A stretch of DNA of 64,000 bases from an uncultured Clostridia bacterium (GTDB lineage: Bacteria > Bacillota > Clostridia > Christensenellales > Aristaeellaceae). Under the pieces are notes generated by a model, which made no database searches, was not told where the DNA came from, and saw only the letters and a list, made by a program, of their open reading frames with translations. The number at the start of each line of letters is the position of its first letter. The stretch's first letter is position 1. Of the stretch, positions 8,254 to 17,224 are shown piece after piece. The translations under genes and the position numbers were made by a program. The stretch spans positions 62,001-126,000 of the forward strand of contig CAKTWP010000001.1 in NCBI GenBank assembly GCA_934630705.1, written 5' to 3'.

Positions 8254-10518
8254 GTGAATTTGCCGCAGCTGTTGGAAAAGCTCCGGGCCAGCCAGGGCTT
8301 TATGGAAAATGTGACCGCATGGCGCACCGTTGCGCCCCGGGCGGCACAGTATGCCCCCTGGCCCGAAGAAATTGATCCCCGGCTGCCCGCTGCGCTGGCG
8401 CGGCATGGGGTGCAGCAGCTTTACACCCATCAGGCCGCCTGCTTTCAGGAGGCCCGAGCCGGACGGGATTATGTGGTGGTCACGCCCACGGCATCGGGCA
8501 AAACCCTGTGCTATAATCTGCCCGTGCTGGCGGAGATCCTGAAAAATCCGGACGCCCGGGCCCTGTATCTGTTTCCTACCAAGGCCCTCTCCGCCGATCA
8601 GGTCAGCGAGCTGTATGAGCTGATTGAGCAGCTGCAGGCCGATATTAAAACCTTTACCTACGATGGCGATACCCCTGCGGCCGCCCGCCGGGCTGTGCGC
8701 CAGGCAGGTCATGTGGTGGTGACCAACCCGGACATGCTCCACAGCGGCATCCTCCCCCATCACACCAAATGGGTGAAGCTGTTTGAAAATCTCAAGTTCA
8801 TTGTCATTGACGAAATCCATACCTATCGCGGCGTGTTCGGCAGCAATCTGGCCAACGTGATCCGCCGGCTGCTGCGCCTGTGCGAATTTTACGGCAGCCA
8901 TCCCCAGTTTATTCTTTGCAGCGCCACCATCCAAAACCCCAAGGAGCTGGCCGAAACGCTGATCGGCCGGCCGGTGACGCTGATTGATAATAACGGCGCG
9001 CCTGCCGGGGAAAAGCATTATATTTTCTATAATCCGCCGGTAGTGAACGCGCAGTTGGGCATCCGCAAGGGCGTGATGCCGGAAACCCGAAAAATCGCAT
9101 CGCTGCTGGTGAATAACGGGGTGCAGTCCATCGTATTCGCCAAGAGCCGACTGCAGGTGGAGGTGCTCACCCGGCAGCTCAAGGAGCTGGTGGCCGATCC
9201 TGTCGGCAACTCCGGCCGGGTGCGGGGCTATCGGGGGGGCTATCTGCCCGCCGAGCGCCGGGAGATTGAGCGAGGGCTGCGGGCCGGAGAGATTCAGGCC
9301 GTGGTATCCACCAACGCATTGGAGCTGGGCATTGACATCGGCGCGCTGGAAGCCTGCGTGCTCTGCGGCTATCCCGGCACGATCGCCAGCACCTGGCAGC
9401 AATCCGGCCGGGCGGGGCGGCGGCATGGCGTATCGCTGACCATTCTGGTGGCCTCCTCCGGCGCGCTGGATCAGTTCATCGTCACCCATCCGGATTATTT
9501 TTTCACCCAGCCTGCCGAAAACGCCCTGTTGAACCCGGATAACCTGTATATCCTGCTGAGCCATTTCAAATGCGCCGCCTATGAGCTGCCCTTTAAGGAC
9601 GGCGAAACCCTTGGCAACGCCGCCGGGGGCGAGGAAATGCTGGATTTTCTGGCGGAAAGCAGCATCCTGCGCCATGTAGGCGACACGTATCATTGGATGG
9701 CAGAGGATTTCCCCGCCAGCGAAATGAGCCTGCGCACCGCCATGACCGAAAACTTCCTCATCATGGATATTTCCGATCCCGCCCATCCCCGGATGGTGGG
9801 CGAAATGGATCGGTTCACGGTGCCCATGCTGCTGCATGAAAACGCCATTTACATGCATGAGGGCCAGACCTATCAGGTGGAAAAGCTGGACTTTGACGGC
9901 TGCAAGGCCTTCATCCGCAAGGTCAATGTGGATTATTATACCGACGCAGATCTGAACGTGAGCCTGAGCCTGTTGGACGTGGAAAAAGAAGAGCAGGACG
10001 CGGCGCTGGGCGAGGTAAAGGTGACGGCGCTGGTCAAGATTTTCAAAAAAATGCGGTTTGACACCGGCGAAAACCTGGGATTTGGTCCGGTGCGCCTGCC
10101 CGAAACGGATATGCACACCACTGCCATGTGGCGAACCGTGCCCGACAGCATCGCCCGGAAATATGAAAAGGACGATCTGCAAAGCGGCATGCTGGGCATT
10201 GCCAACCTGCTGCGGATTCTTTCGCCGCTGTATCTGATGTGCTCTCCCCGGGATATTGCGGTGAGCTATCAGGTAAAATGCCCCTTTACCGGAAAGCCCA
10301 CCCTGATTCTCTATGACAACTGCCCCGGCGGCGTGGGGCTGGCTGAAAAGGCTTTCCGTATGCGGGATATTCTGCTGTCCCACGCGCTGACGCTGGTAAG
10401 CGATTGCCCGTGCCCGCAGGGCTGTCCCTCCTGCGTAGGGCCGGTGGGCGAAGTGGGCCCCCGCGGCAAGCAGATGGCCAAAGCATTGCTGGAGGATTTG
10501 ATTCATGACCATTCCTGA
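8254..10518 (+). CDS. mrfA: DEAD/DEAH helicase, MrfA/YprA-like, with C-terminal Cys4 zinc site
   Basis: A superfamily 2 DNA helicase of 754 residues of the YprA/MrfA (Hrq1-like) family; the Bacillus member takes part in mitomycin C repair with an exonuclease partner. Motif I TPTASGKT lies near residue 80, DEIH near 187, SAT as motif III, and QQSGRAGRR as motif VI. The DUF1998-type C terminus holds the zinc-binding cluster CPCPQGCPSC around residues 717-726. Translation starts at GTG 8254, the only in-frame start with GGAGG at suitable spacing. The last 14 bases overlap the aldehyde dehydrogenase gene. An MrfB-type exonuclease is not in the window. Confidence 0.9.
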   Translation: MNLPQLLEKLRASQGFMENVTAWRTVAPRAAQYAPWPEEIDPRLPAALARHGVQQLYTHQAACFQEARAGRDYVVVTPTASGKTLCYNLPVLAEILKNPDARALYLFPTKALSADQVSELYELIEQLQADIKTFTYDGDTPAAARRAVRQAGHVVVTNPDMLHSGILPHHTKWVKLFENLKFIVIDEIHTYRGVFGSNLANVIRRLLRLCEFYGSHPQFILCSATIQNPKELAETLIGRPVTLIDNNGAPAGEKHYIFYNPPVVNAQLGIRKGVMPETRKIASLLVNNGVQSIVFAKSRLQVEVLTRQLKELVADPVGNSGRVRGYRGGYLPAERREIERGLRAGEIQAVVSTNALELGIDIGALEACVLCGYPGTIASTWQQSGRAGRRHGVSLTILVASSGALDQFIVTHPDYFFTQPAENALLNPDNLYILLSHFKCAAYELPFKDGETLGNAAGGEEMLDFLAESSILRHVGDTYHWMAEDFPASEMSLRTAMTENFLIMDISDPAHPRMVGEMDRFTVPMLLHENAIYMHEGQTYQVEKLDFDGCKAFIRKVNVDYYTDADLNVSLSLLDVEKEEQDAALGEVKVTALVKIFKKMRFDTGENLGFGPVRLPETDMHTTAMWRTVPDSIARKYEKDDLQSGMLGIANLLRILSPLYLMCSPRDIAVSYQVKCPFTGKPTLILYDNCPGGVGLAEKAFRMRDILLSHALTLVSDCPCPQGCPSCVGPVGEVGPRGKQMAKALLEDLIHDHS

Positions 10519-11866
10519 ACTGGTTGCCCTGCAGCGCCAGGCGTTCATGCTGAATCATCCCTACTCGGTGGAAGAACGGGTGGAGGCGCTGGAATTGCTG
10601 CGGGAAGGCATTCTGCGCCGGGAGCAGGAAATTTATCAGGCGCTGGAGCAGGATCTGGGCAAGAGCCCCGGGGAGGCGTATATGACCGAGATCGGCATGG
10701 TGCTCAGCGAGCTGAGCTATGCCGTAAAGCATCTGCATCAATGGGCCGCTCCCAAGCGGGTGAAAACGCCGCTGGCGCAGTTTCCCAGCCGCAGCTTCAT
10801 TTTCAAGGAGCCCTACGGCGTGGTGCTGATCATGGCCCCCTGGAATTATCCCTTTCAGCTGACGCTGGCCCCCTTTATCGGCGCGCTGGCTGCGGGTAAC
10901 CACTGCATCCTCAAGCCCAGTAATTATTCCCCCGCCACCAGCGGCGTGATCTTTGATCTGATTGCGGAATGCTTTCCGGTGGAGCGGGCGGCGGTGATTC
11001 TGGGCGGCCGGGAAGAAAACCAGACGCTGCTGGATCAGCGGTTTGATTACATCTTCTTTACTGGCGGAGTGAATGTGGGCCGGATCGTGCTGGAAAAAGC
11101 GGCGCGGTATCTCACCCCCGTATCTCTGGAATTGGGCGGCAAAAGCCCCTGCATTGTGGACGATTCCGCCGACATCCCCGTGGCCGCCCGCCGCATCGCC
11201 TTTGGCAAGGCGCTGAACGCGGGGCAAACCTGCGTAGCCCCGGATTATCTGCTGGTGCAGGAAAAAGTGAAGGATCGGTTGCTGGCGGAAATCAAGAAAT
11301 GCTGGCAGACCTTTTACGGCGATGCGCTTTCCAGTCCCCAATGGCCCCGGATGGTGAATGAAAAGCACTATCGGCGGGTGATGGAGCTGCTGTCCCAGGA
11401 AAAGATTTATTGCGGCGGTCAGGGCGATGGCCAACGGATCGCCCCCACCCTGCTTACCGATGTGCGCTGGGATGCGCCCATTATGCAGCAGGAAATTTTC
11501 GGGCCGGTGCTGCCGGTGATTTCGTTCAGACGGATTGAAGAAGTGGTGCCGCTGATCAACGCCCGGGAAAAGCCGCTGGCGCTGTATCTGTTTTCCCGGC
11601 GGCATGCCGCCCAGGAGCTGATTCTGGATAAGGTGCCCTTTGGCGGCGGCTGTGTAAACGACACCATCATCCATCTGGCCAGCGATCGGCTGCCCTTTGG
11701 CGGCGTGGGCAACAGCGGCATGGGCGGCTATCACGGCAAATACTCCTTCGATACGTTCACCCACGAAAAATCCGTCGTCAGCAAGGCAAACTGGCTGGAT
11801 CTGCCGGTGCGCTATGCGCCCTTCAGCCAGAAAAAGCTGCGCATCATCAAAAGGCTCATGAAGTAA
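10505..11866 (+). CDS. Aldehyde dehydrogenase, class 3 type
   Basis: An NAD(P)-dependent oxidoreductase of 453 residues that oxidises aldehydes to acids; the natural aldehyde is unknown. The catalytic cysteine is C243 (NAGQTCVAPDY) and the general base is E209 (LELGGKSP). The cofactor region APWNYPF and the FTGG turn are present. Length and lack of an N-terminal extension fit the class 3/YwdH group rather than the 480-500 residue group. It overlaps the helicase by 14 bases and is followed 13 bases later by the SpoU gene, so all are probably co-transcribed; a functional link to DNA repair (aldehyde damage) is only a guess. Confidence 0.93.
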   Translation: MTIPELVALQRQAFMLNHPYSVEERVEALELLREGILRREQEIYQALEQDLGKSPGEAYMTEIGMVLSELSYAVKHLHQWAAPKRVKTPLAQFPSRSFIFKEPYGVVLIMAPWNYPFQLTLAPFIGALAAGNHCILKPSNYSPATSGVIFDLIAECFPVERAAVILGGREENQTLLDQRFDYIFFTGGVNVGRIVLEKAARYLTPVSLELGGKSPCIVDDSADIPVAARRIAFGKALNAGQTCVAPDYLLVQEKVKDRLLAEIKKCWQTFYGDALSSPQWPRMVNEKHYRRVMELLSQEKIYCGGQGDGQRIAPTLLTDVRWDAPIMQQEIFGPVLPVISFRRIEEVVPLINAREKPLALYLFSRRHAAQELILDKVPFGGGCVNDTIIHLASDRLPFGGVGNSGMGGYHGKYSFDTFTHEKSVVSKANWLDLPVRYAPFSQKKLRIIKRLMK

Positions 11867-11879
11867 GGAGGCGGGAATC

Positions 11880-12602
11880 ATGCCTGCATTGGAAGCCTAT
11901 CGGCGGGAGCTGGATTATTCCTACGCCCCCGGGATGTTCCCGTCGCTGGAGGCGCTGGGCAAGCGGCCGGAGCTGGTGCGGCGACTGCTGCTCTCCACCC
12001 GTGCGGAGGATAGCGAGGGCCTGCGCAAGCTCACCGCGCTGGCTCAGGCCAATCATATCCGCATTGAAGAAGCGGATAAGGCCCTGTCCCGCATCTCCGG
12101 GAAGGAAAACTGCTTTGCCGCCGCGGTGTTCGAAAAGCGTCCGGCGGAGCTGTCCGCGGAGGGCGATCATGTGGTGCTCCACCACATCTCCGACGCGGGC
12201 AACCTGGGCACCATCCTCCGGGCCGCGCTGGGCTTTGGCTATCGGGACATCGCCATCATCCGGCCGGCCACGGATGTGTATGATCCCAAGGTGGTGCGGG
12301 CCAGCATGGGCGCGCTGTTTTCCCTGCGGGTGCGGGAATATGATTCTTTTGATGCGTATCGCGCCGCTTTCCCCACCCATTTCCCTTATCCCTTTATGCT
12401 GGACGGCTCCACGCCGCTGGACAGCGCCGCCGCCCGGGTGCAGCGCCCCTGCTGCCTGATTATGGGCAATGAGGGCGCGGGGCTGCCGGCGGAATTTGCG
12501 CATTTGGGCCAGCCCGTGCGCATTCCCCACAGCCAGGAGATTGATTCGCTGAATCTGGCGGTGGCCACGGCCATCGGCATGTACGCCCTGCGGCGGCAGT
12601 AA
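11880..12602 (+). CDS. SpoU/TrmH-family RNA 2'-O-methyltransferase
   Basis: A SAM-dependent RNA ribose methyltransferase of the SPOUT fold, 240 residues. The three SpoU motifs are clear: motif 1 NLGTILRAALGFG (about 110-122), motif 2 IMGNEGAGLP (about 195-204) and motif 3 DSLNLAVATAIGMY (about 222-235). The N-terminal 90 residues are a substrate-binding extension. The target (tRNA or rRNA) cannot be told. It starts 13 bases after the aldehyde dehydrogenase stop with an AAGGAGG site. Confidence 0.92.
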   Translation: MPALEAYRRELDYSYAPGMFPSLEALGKRPELVRRLLLSTRAEDSEGLRKLTALAQANHIRIEEADKALSRISGKENCFAAAVFEKRPAELSAEGDHVVLHHISDAGNLGTILRAALGFGYRDIAIIRPATDVYDPKVVRASMGALFSLRVREYDSFDAYRAAFPTHFPYPFMLDGSTPLDSAAARVQRPCCLIMGNEGAGLPAEFAHLGQPVRIPHSQEIDSLNLAVATAIGMYALRRQ

Positions 12603-12634
12603 CAGAATTTTTCCCATAGCAAGGAGGTTTTTTT

Positions 12635-13192
12635 ATGACGGATCAGGAAATGATTATGGCGCAGGTGACCAAGGCGCTGCTGGATCTGAAGGTGGCGGGC
12701 AAGCTGCAGCCCGGCGCGCAGATGGTGGTAGGCTGCTCCACCAGCGAAATCGCAGGCGGCCGCATCGGCAAAGCCAGCGTGCCCCAGATCGGCGAATGGG
12801 TGGCCCAGGCGGTGCTGAATTTCTGCCAGGCCCAGCAGCTCACGCCCATTTTTCAGTGCTGTGAGCATCTGAATCGAGCGCTGGTGATTCCCCGGTCGGC
12901 GGCAGAAAAGCACGGGTATCGGCAGGTCTGTGCCATTCCCCAGCCCAAGGCGGGCGGCAGTGTGCCCGCGGCGGCATGGAAGCTGATGGAGGATCCCTGG
13001 CTGGTGATGGCCGTGCAGGCCGATGCCGGGCTGGATATCGGCGACACGCTGATCGGCATGCATCTGCGGCCGGTGGCGGTGCCCTTCCGGGGGGAGATCA
13101 ATCAGGTGGGCCACGCCCATGTTGTGGCGGCCTATTCTCGTCTCCCCTATATCGGGGGGGAACGGGCGGTTTACAAGCAGATAACCGAATGA
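12635..13192 (+). CDS. DUF436 / UPF0340 (YwlG-like) protein
   Basis: A conserved protein of 185 residues and unknown function, found widely in Bacillota. Recognisable family stretches are VGCSTSEIAGGRIGKASV (about 32-50), CCEHLNRALV (about 74-83) and the C-terminal VGHAHVVAAYSR. Cysteines C34, C74 and C75 are conserved-looking and might bind metal. It starts after AAGGAGG and closes the helicase-ALDH-SpoU run with a 32-base gap. No signal peptide or membrane segment. Confidence 0.85.
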   Translation: MTDQEMIMAQVTKALLDLKVAGKLQPGAQMVVGCSTSEIAGGRIGKASVPQIGEWVAQAVLNFCQAQQLTPIFQCCEHLNRALVIPRSAAEKHGYRQVCAIPQPKAGGSVPAAAWKLMEDPWLVMAVQADAGLDIGDTLIGMHLRPVAVPFRGEINQVGHAHVVAAYSRLPYIGGERAVYKQITE

Positions 13193-13221
13193 TAAAAATC
13201 CTGTAAATCCGCGCTCCGCTC

Positions 13222-13250
13222 TTGCTTTTTTCGGCGTGAAATGGTATCAT
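13222..13250 (+). promoter_or_regulatory. Ferredoxin promoter
   Basis: TTGCTT (13222-13227), 17-base spacer, TATCAT (13245-13250). Confidence 0.7.
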
Positions 13251-13294
13251 ATTGGAGACGCGAAAGCGGATTATTATGATGGAGGTGCTTTATT

Positions 13295-13465
13295 ATGGCA
13301 TACAAGATTACTGATGCGTGCATCGCTTGCGGCGCTTGCGCAGAGGGCTGCCCCGTGGAAGCGATCTCTGAAGGCGACGGCAAGTACGAAATCGACGCGG
13401 ACAAGTGCATCGATTGCGGCGCTTGCGCTGACACCTGCCCCGTGGGTGCTCCCGAACAGGCTTAA
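13295..13465 (+). CDS. 2[4Fe-4S] ferredoxin, clostridial type
   Basis: A 56-residue low-potential electron carrier. Two CxxCxxCxxxCP clusters are intact: CIACGACAEGCP near residues 9-20 and CIDCGACADTCP near 38-49. The length matches clostridial ferredoxins exactly. It has its own promoter, a GGAGG site eight bases upstream and a strong terminator, so it is monocistronic. Its partners (pyruvate:ferredoxin oxidoreductase, hydrogenase) are not in the window; its presence points to an anaerobe. Confidence 0.97.
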   Translation: MAYKITDACIACGACAEGCPVEAISEGDGKYEIDADKCIDCGACADTCPVGAPEQA

Positions 13466-13488
13466 TCGTCTCAAGGCAAGGCAAAATG

Positions 13489-13514
13489 GGCCGCCGGTTA
13501 TCCGGCGGCCTTTT
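13489..13514 (+). terminator. Ferredoxin terminator
   Basis: GGCCGCCGG, three-base loop, the complementary CCGGCGGCC, then TTTT. Confidence 0.9.
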
Positions 13515-13551
13515 CATTTGCTTTTGGGCGAGACGTTGGTGAACGCATAAA

Positions 13552-13581
13552 AACAAGCCCGGGGCAGATCGCCTCGGGCTT
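13552..13581 (-). terminator. Terminator of the surface protein gene
   Basis: On the minus strand AAGCCCGAGG pairs with CCCCGGGCTT and is followed by GTTTTTA. Confidence 0.85.
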
Positions 13582-13599
13582 GCTTCCTGTTCAGGTCAA

Positions 13600-15726
13600 T
13601 TAGTCGGAGTGCTTCCGTCCCCGACGAAGCTCTGTCAGCAGCAGGGCCATACCCAGCAGCGCGATTGCCGCCAGCAGCGCAACAGGCGTGGCGTCGCCGG
13701 TCTGGGGAATGTCTTCTGTCGGCGCCAGGGTGGGCGCGGGCGTAGGCACAGGCGTTTCTTCGGGCTTTTCTCCCGCCGTCCAGCCCAGCACGAAGGGGCT
13801 GAAGCTGGCCGTGGTAAAGCGAATGCCCGCCGCCGTGGTCGTCAGTTCCACATCCTCATATGCGTCGTAATTCCCATCCACCGTTTCCTGATGATAATGG
13901 CGGATAAAATACCGGTTGCCATCCCCATAGCTGCATCCTTCGGGATAGCCCATGTAAAGCACCATCTCTTCTCCGGGCTCGACGTAGTTTCCATCCCAGT
14001 CCTCCAGATGAAGCATGTAATGCACCGCATGGTTCCCGCGCTGCGGATACTTTTCGATCACCAGCCGCCAATCGCCCAGGGACACATAGACAAACTCATC
14101 CGGGTTCACAAACTCAATTTCATCCTCATTTTCCACCGGTGCGCCCTCCATGGTATAGCCCATGGCATCGCCGGTTTCGTTGATGTATTCCATCAGGATG
14201 GGCTCTGCGTCCCGGCTGTCCTCCGCATACCAATACAGCTCATAAATACCGCCGAAGTTTTCCCGGGTTTCCACGTTGGGCAGATAAACCGTCACCAGAT
14301 CCTCCACAGGAATGGCCCGATACAGCTCGGCATCCTTCACTTCCAGCAGGCCGGTCTGATCCACGGCAAACTGGTTCCAGGGATAATCCCGCTTCATGGC
14401 GGTATCGATCATGTGTTTAAGCGACGGATCCTCCCCCGTGAAATTGGAGCCGCCGCCGCCATTGATCCGGCAATACCGGGCCCCCGCCGGGGCTTTCACC
14501 TGCAGCTGAATCCGGGAGGACGCCAGCTGGGACGCATCCAGCTTTTCCTCGTCAAAGTGATACTGAATCCAGCCCCAGGCTTCATCATAATCGTAGCCGG
14601 CGGCGCTGCCCAGCGCGTTCTGATTCAGCGCCAGCCGCTCCCTGGGCACGGGCTGCCATTGGGCCACGTAGCACGCGGCGGGCTTGTTATTGGGCGTGGT
14701 CAGCCGCAAAAACAGCAGCTGATCCAGAATCATGTTGCCCCGGGCATCCTTCCAGCGCAGCACATAGGGCCGATCGTTTTGCTCCATCAGGGTCATGCGC
14801 ATGCCCATTTCGTCTTCGGCAAACGCAAATTCAAGCGCCAGCTCCACCCTGCCGTTCGTTACAGCGCACATGCTCTCGTTCTCATCCGGCTCGCCCGGAT
14901 CCAGCAGGCCGCAGGAAACCGCTCCCACCGGCGCAGTCACTCCGGTATACACGGAATAATCCCGGCGCTGTGCGGCGGCGGCCATCAGCTGCTCGTCGTT
15001 TTTCACCGTGTAAATCACTTCGCTCTGAGAGCCCCGCTTCATGTCAAGCCCCGGCAGGCCCGTGGTGTTCGCCTGGAGACTGCCGTTTGGCACCAGAAAG
15101 CTCTTTACGGAAACGGTGGTGTTGGGCCGGGTGCGAATCAGCTCCGGAAAAAGCTGTTCGGAAAACAGATAGTTGCGATCCGCGTCATACCAGCGCACGG
15201 CGATCATGTACGGCTCCGTATTCTCCGGATCCGTTCTGTCATTGATCATGCTGTCCCCAATGACGAATACATTCCGATCTGCCAGAAACTCGCCCAGGAT
15301 TTCGCCGTTTTGAACCGTCATGCCCGGCTCAACCGGCTGGTATTCCTCCTCATACCGCTCCATTTCGTTCAGCTGTATCGCCAGCGTTTCCGGCGAAAAG
15401 CCGCCGTTTACCTGCACAAAGAAAGCGGCATTTGCAGGCGGCGTAAACCCGAAGAATACCGCCGGCATCATCAGGCCCGCTTCGCTGTTGATCAGCGCCG
15501 TGCGCCAGTCCGTTGCAGCGTCATCCACCGTGATGGTATACACGCCGGTCGTCACATCGTATTTCGCATGGCGCACCACGCCGCGGGTGAATTCCAGATT
15601 CAGGTTGACCCGCTCCGTGGGGACGATCCGCATCGGTTCGCTGGTAATCTCCCCCAGTGCGCCCGAGCAAAGCCCCAGCGCCAGCAACAGCGCCGCGGCA
15701 AGCAGCCCGATTTTTCCTTTGTGCAT
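13600..15726 (-). CDS. Secreted protein with C-terminal sortase sorting signal
   Basis: A 708-residue surface protein of unknown function. It has an N-terminal signal peptide (LLAAALLLALGLCSGALG) and a long beta-rich extracellular region without a family I recognise. A proline/threonine stalk (PVPTPAPTLAPT) comes next, then a sorting signal: IPQTGD, a hydrophobic stretch (VALLAAIALLGMALLL) and a basic tail RRGRKHSD. The motif is IPQTG rather than LPXTG. No sortase gene is in the window. The gene stands alone with its own promoter and terminator. Confidence 0.88.
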   Translation of the reverse strand: MHKGKIGLLAAALLLALGLCSGALGEITSEPMRIVPTERVNLNLEFTRGVVRHAKYDVTTGVYTITVDDAATDWRTALINSEAGLMMPAVFFGFTPPANAAFFVQVNGGFSPETLAIQLNEMERYEEEYQPVEPGMTVQNGEILGEFLADRNVFVIGDSMINDRTDPENTEPYMIAVRWYDADRNYLFSEQLFPELIRTRPNTTVSVKSFLVPNGSLQANTTGLPGLDMKRGSQSEVIYTVKNDEQLMAAAAQRRDYSVYTGVTAPVGAVSCGLLDPGEPDENESMCAVTNGRVELALEFAFAEDEMGMRMTLMEQNDRPYVLRWKDARGNMILDQLLFLRLTTPNNKPAACYVAQWQPVPRERLALNQNALGSAAGYDYDEAWGWIQYHFDEEKLDASQLASSRIQLQVKAPAGARYCRINGGGGSNFTGEDPSLKHMIDTAMKRDYPWNQFAVDQTGLLEVKDAELYRAIPVEDLVTVYLPNVETRENFGGIYELYWYAEDSRDAEPILMEYINETGDAMGYTMEGAPVENEDEIEFVNPDEFVYVSLGDWRLVIEKYPQRGNHAVHYMLHLEDWDGNYVEPGEEMVLYMGYPEGCSYGDGNRYFIRHYHQETVDGNYDAYEDVELTTTAAGIRFTTASFSPFVLGWTAGEKPEETPVPTPAPTLAPTEDIPQTGDATPVALLAAIALLGMALLLTELRRGRKHSD

Positions 15727-15773
15727 CTCCCGTCCATCCCTCTCCCAAAGCGTTTGAGCTTTTCCTGTTTACA

Positions 15774-15802
15774 AGTATAACATTTTCTGTCGATTTTGTC
15801 AC
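15774..15802 (-). promoter_or_regulatory. Promoter of the surface protein gene
   Basis: Minus strand GTGACA (15797-15802), 17-base spacer, TATACT (15774-15779). Confidence 0.65.
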
Positions 15803-15883
15803 GCAATTTTAACAAGTTTATGGACCATTTTGCGCAGCTTTTTGTTTCCTTCGGCATTTTTTCGGCGTTGTCCGTCCCATGGG

Positions 15884-15912
15884 TTGCAATCAAAGGTCGG
15901 TTGCCGTATAAT
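15884..15912 (+). promoter_or_regulatory. ychF promoter
   Basis: TTGCAA (15884-15889), 17-base spacer, TATAAT (15907-15912). Confidence 0.8.
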
Positions 15913-15965
15913 AGAAAGGCTGAATACAGCAAAAGGAAAATGAATCGAAAAGGGGAACATAAGCC

Positions 15966-17063
15966 ATGAAGTTAGGCGTCGTTGGGCTGCCCAACGTAGG
16001 AAAGAGCACGCTGTTTAACGCCATCACGGGCGCGGGCGCCCAGGCGGCCAATTATCCCTTCTGCACCATCGAGCCCAACGCGGGCATTGTGGCCGTGCCG
16101 GACACGCGGCTGCAGGTGCTGGAAAATATGTATCATCCCAAGAAGGTCACGCCTGCCACGGTGGAATTTGTGGACATTGCCGGGCTGGTCAAGGGCGCCA
16201 GCAAGGGCGAAGGCCTGGGCAACAAGTTTCTTTCCCACATCCGGGAATGCGAAGCCATCGTGCATGTGGTGCGCTGCTTTGAGGATGAAAACATCATCCA
16301 TGTGGACGGCAGCGTGGACCCCGCCCGGGATATTGAAACCATCAATCTGGAGCTGATTTTCGCCGATATGGAGACCGTGCAGAAGCGGGAGGAAAAGGCC
16401 CGCAAGCTGGTCAAAACCGGCGAAAAGAAATATGCGGAAGAGGCCGATCTGGCTCTGAAGGTGCTCCAGCATCTGGAACAGGGCAAGCCTGCCCGCACCT
16501 GCCCCCTCACCGATGACGAACGGGGGATCGTGAAGGGCTGGTTTTTGCTGACCACCAAGCCCGTGATTTATGCCGCCAACATTGCCGAGGGCGATGTGGG
16601 GCAGGCTGAAGACAGCATCGATTTCGTGCGCCAGGTGAAGCAGGTGGCCGCCGGGGAGGACGCGGAGGTGCTGGTGATTTCCGCGCAGATCGAGGAAGAA
16701 ATCGCCCAGATGGATCCCGACGAAAAAGCGGAGTTTCTGGAAGAAATGGGCATCGGGCAGAGCGGCCTGGATCGGCTGATCCAGAAATGCTATCATCTGC
16801 TGGGCCTGATTTCCTTCCTTACCGCCGGGGAGGACGAATGCCGGGCCTGGACCATCACCCGGGGCACCAAAGCGCCCCAGGCCGCCGGCAAAATTCATAC
16901 CGATTTCGAGCGGGGCTTCATCCGCGCCGAGATCGTGCCCTTTGAAACGCTCCGGGAGCTGGGCTCCATGAATGCCTGCCGGGAAAAGGGCCTGATTCGC
17001 TCCGAAGGCAAGGATTACGTAATGCAGGACGGCGATGTGACCCTGTTCCGGTTCAATGTGTAA
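15966..17063 (+). CDS. ychF: Redox-regulated ATPase YchF
   Basis: An OBG-family P-loop NTPase of 365 residues, the usual length. The family prefers ATP over GTP and associates with ribosomes. G1 is GLPNVGKST (residues 6-14), G3 is DIAGLV, and the G4 position reads NIAE instead of NKxD, the known basis for ATP preference. A coiled-coil region follows and the C-terminal TGS domain ends the protein (about 280-365). The start follows a GGGGAA site. Single gene with its own promoter; the downstream gap carries a B-type hairpin. Confidence 0.97.
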   Translation: MKLGVVGLPNVGKSTLFNAITGAGAQAANYPFCTIEPNAGIVAVPDTRLQVLENMYHPKKVTPATVEFVDIAGLVKGASKGEGLGNKFLSHIRECEAIVHVVRCFEDENIIHVDGSVDPARDIETINLELIFADMETVQKREEKARKLVKTGEKKYAEEADLALKVLQHLEQGKPARTCPLTDDERGIVKGWFLLTTKPVIYAANIAEGDVGQAEDSIDFVRQVKQVAAGEDAEVLVISAQIEEEIAQMDPDEKAEFLEEMGIGQSGLDRLIQKCYHLLGLISFLTAGEDECRAWTITRGTKAPQAAGKIHTDFERGFIRAEIVPFETLRELGSMNACREKGLIRSEGKDYVMQDGDVTLFRFNV

Positions 17064-17121
17064 TCACCGTCTTTTTCAGAAAAGTTCATGAGATAAAAGC
17101 TGAATCCTTCTGCATCCACAA

Positions 17122-17178
17122 TGCGCCCCGGCTTGAAGGCGAAACGGTCTTCCGTTTTCTTCCCTCAGCCGGGGCGCA
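17122..17178. repeat. Type B hairpin of the composite repeat, solo copy
   Basis: A long dyad with arms beginning TGCGCCCCGGCT and a core GAAACGG/CCGTTTTC around a TCTT loop, sitting between two convergent genes. It may also stop transcription in both directions, though only a short T-run follows. Confidence 0.8.
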
Positions 17179-17224
17179 CTTTTCATCGTCGGGAAAAATG
17201 TTTTCTGAAGCTTTTCCGCGCTTC

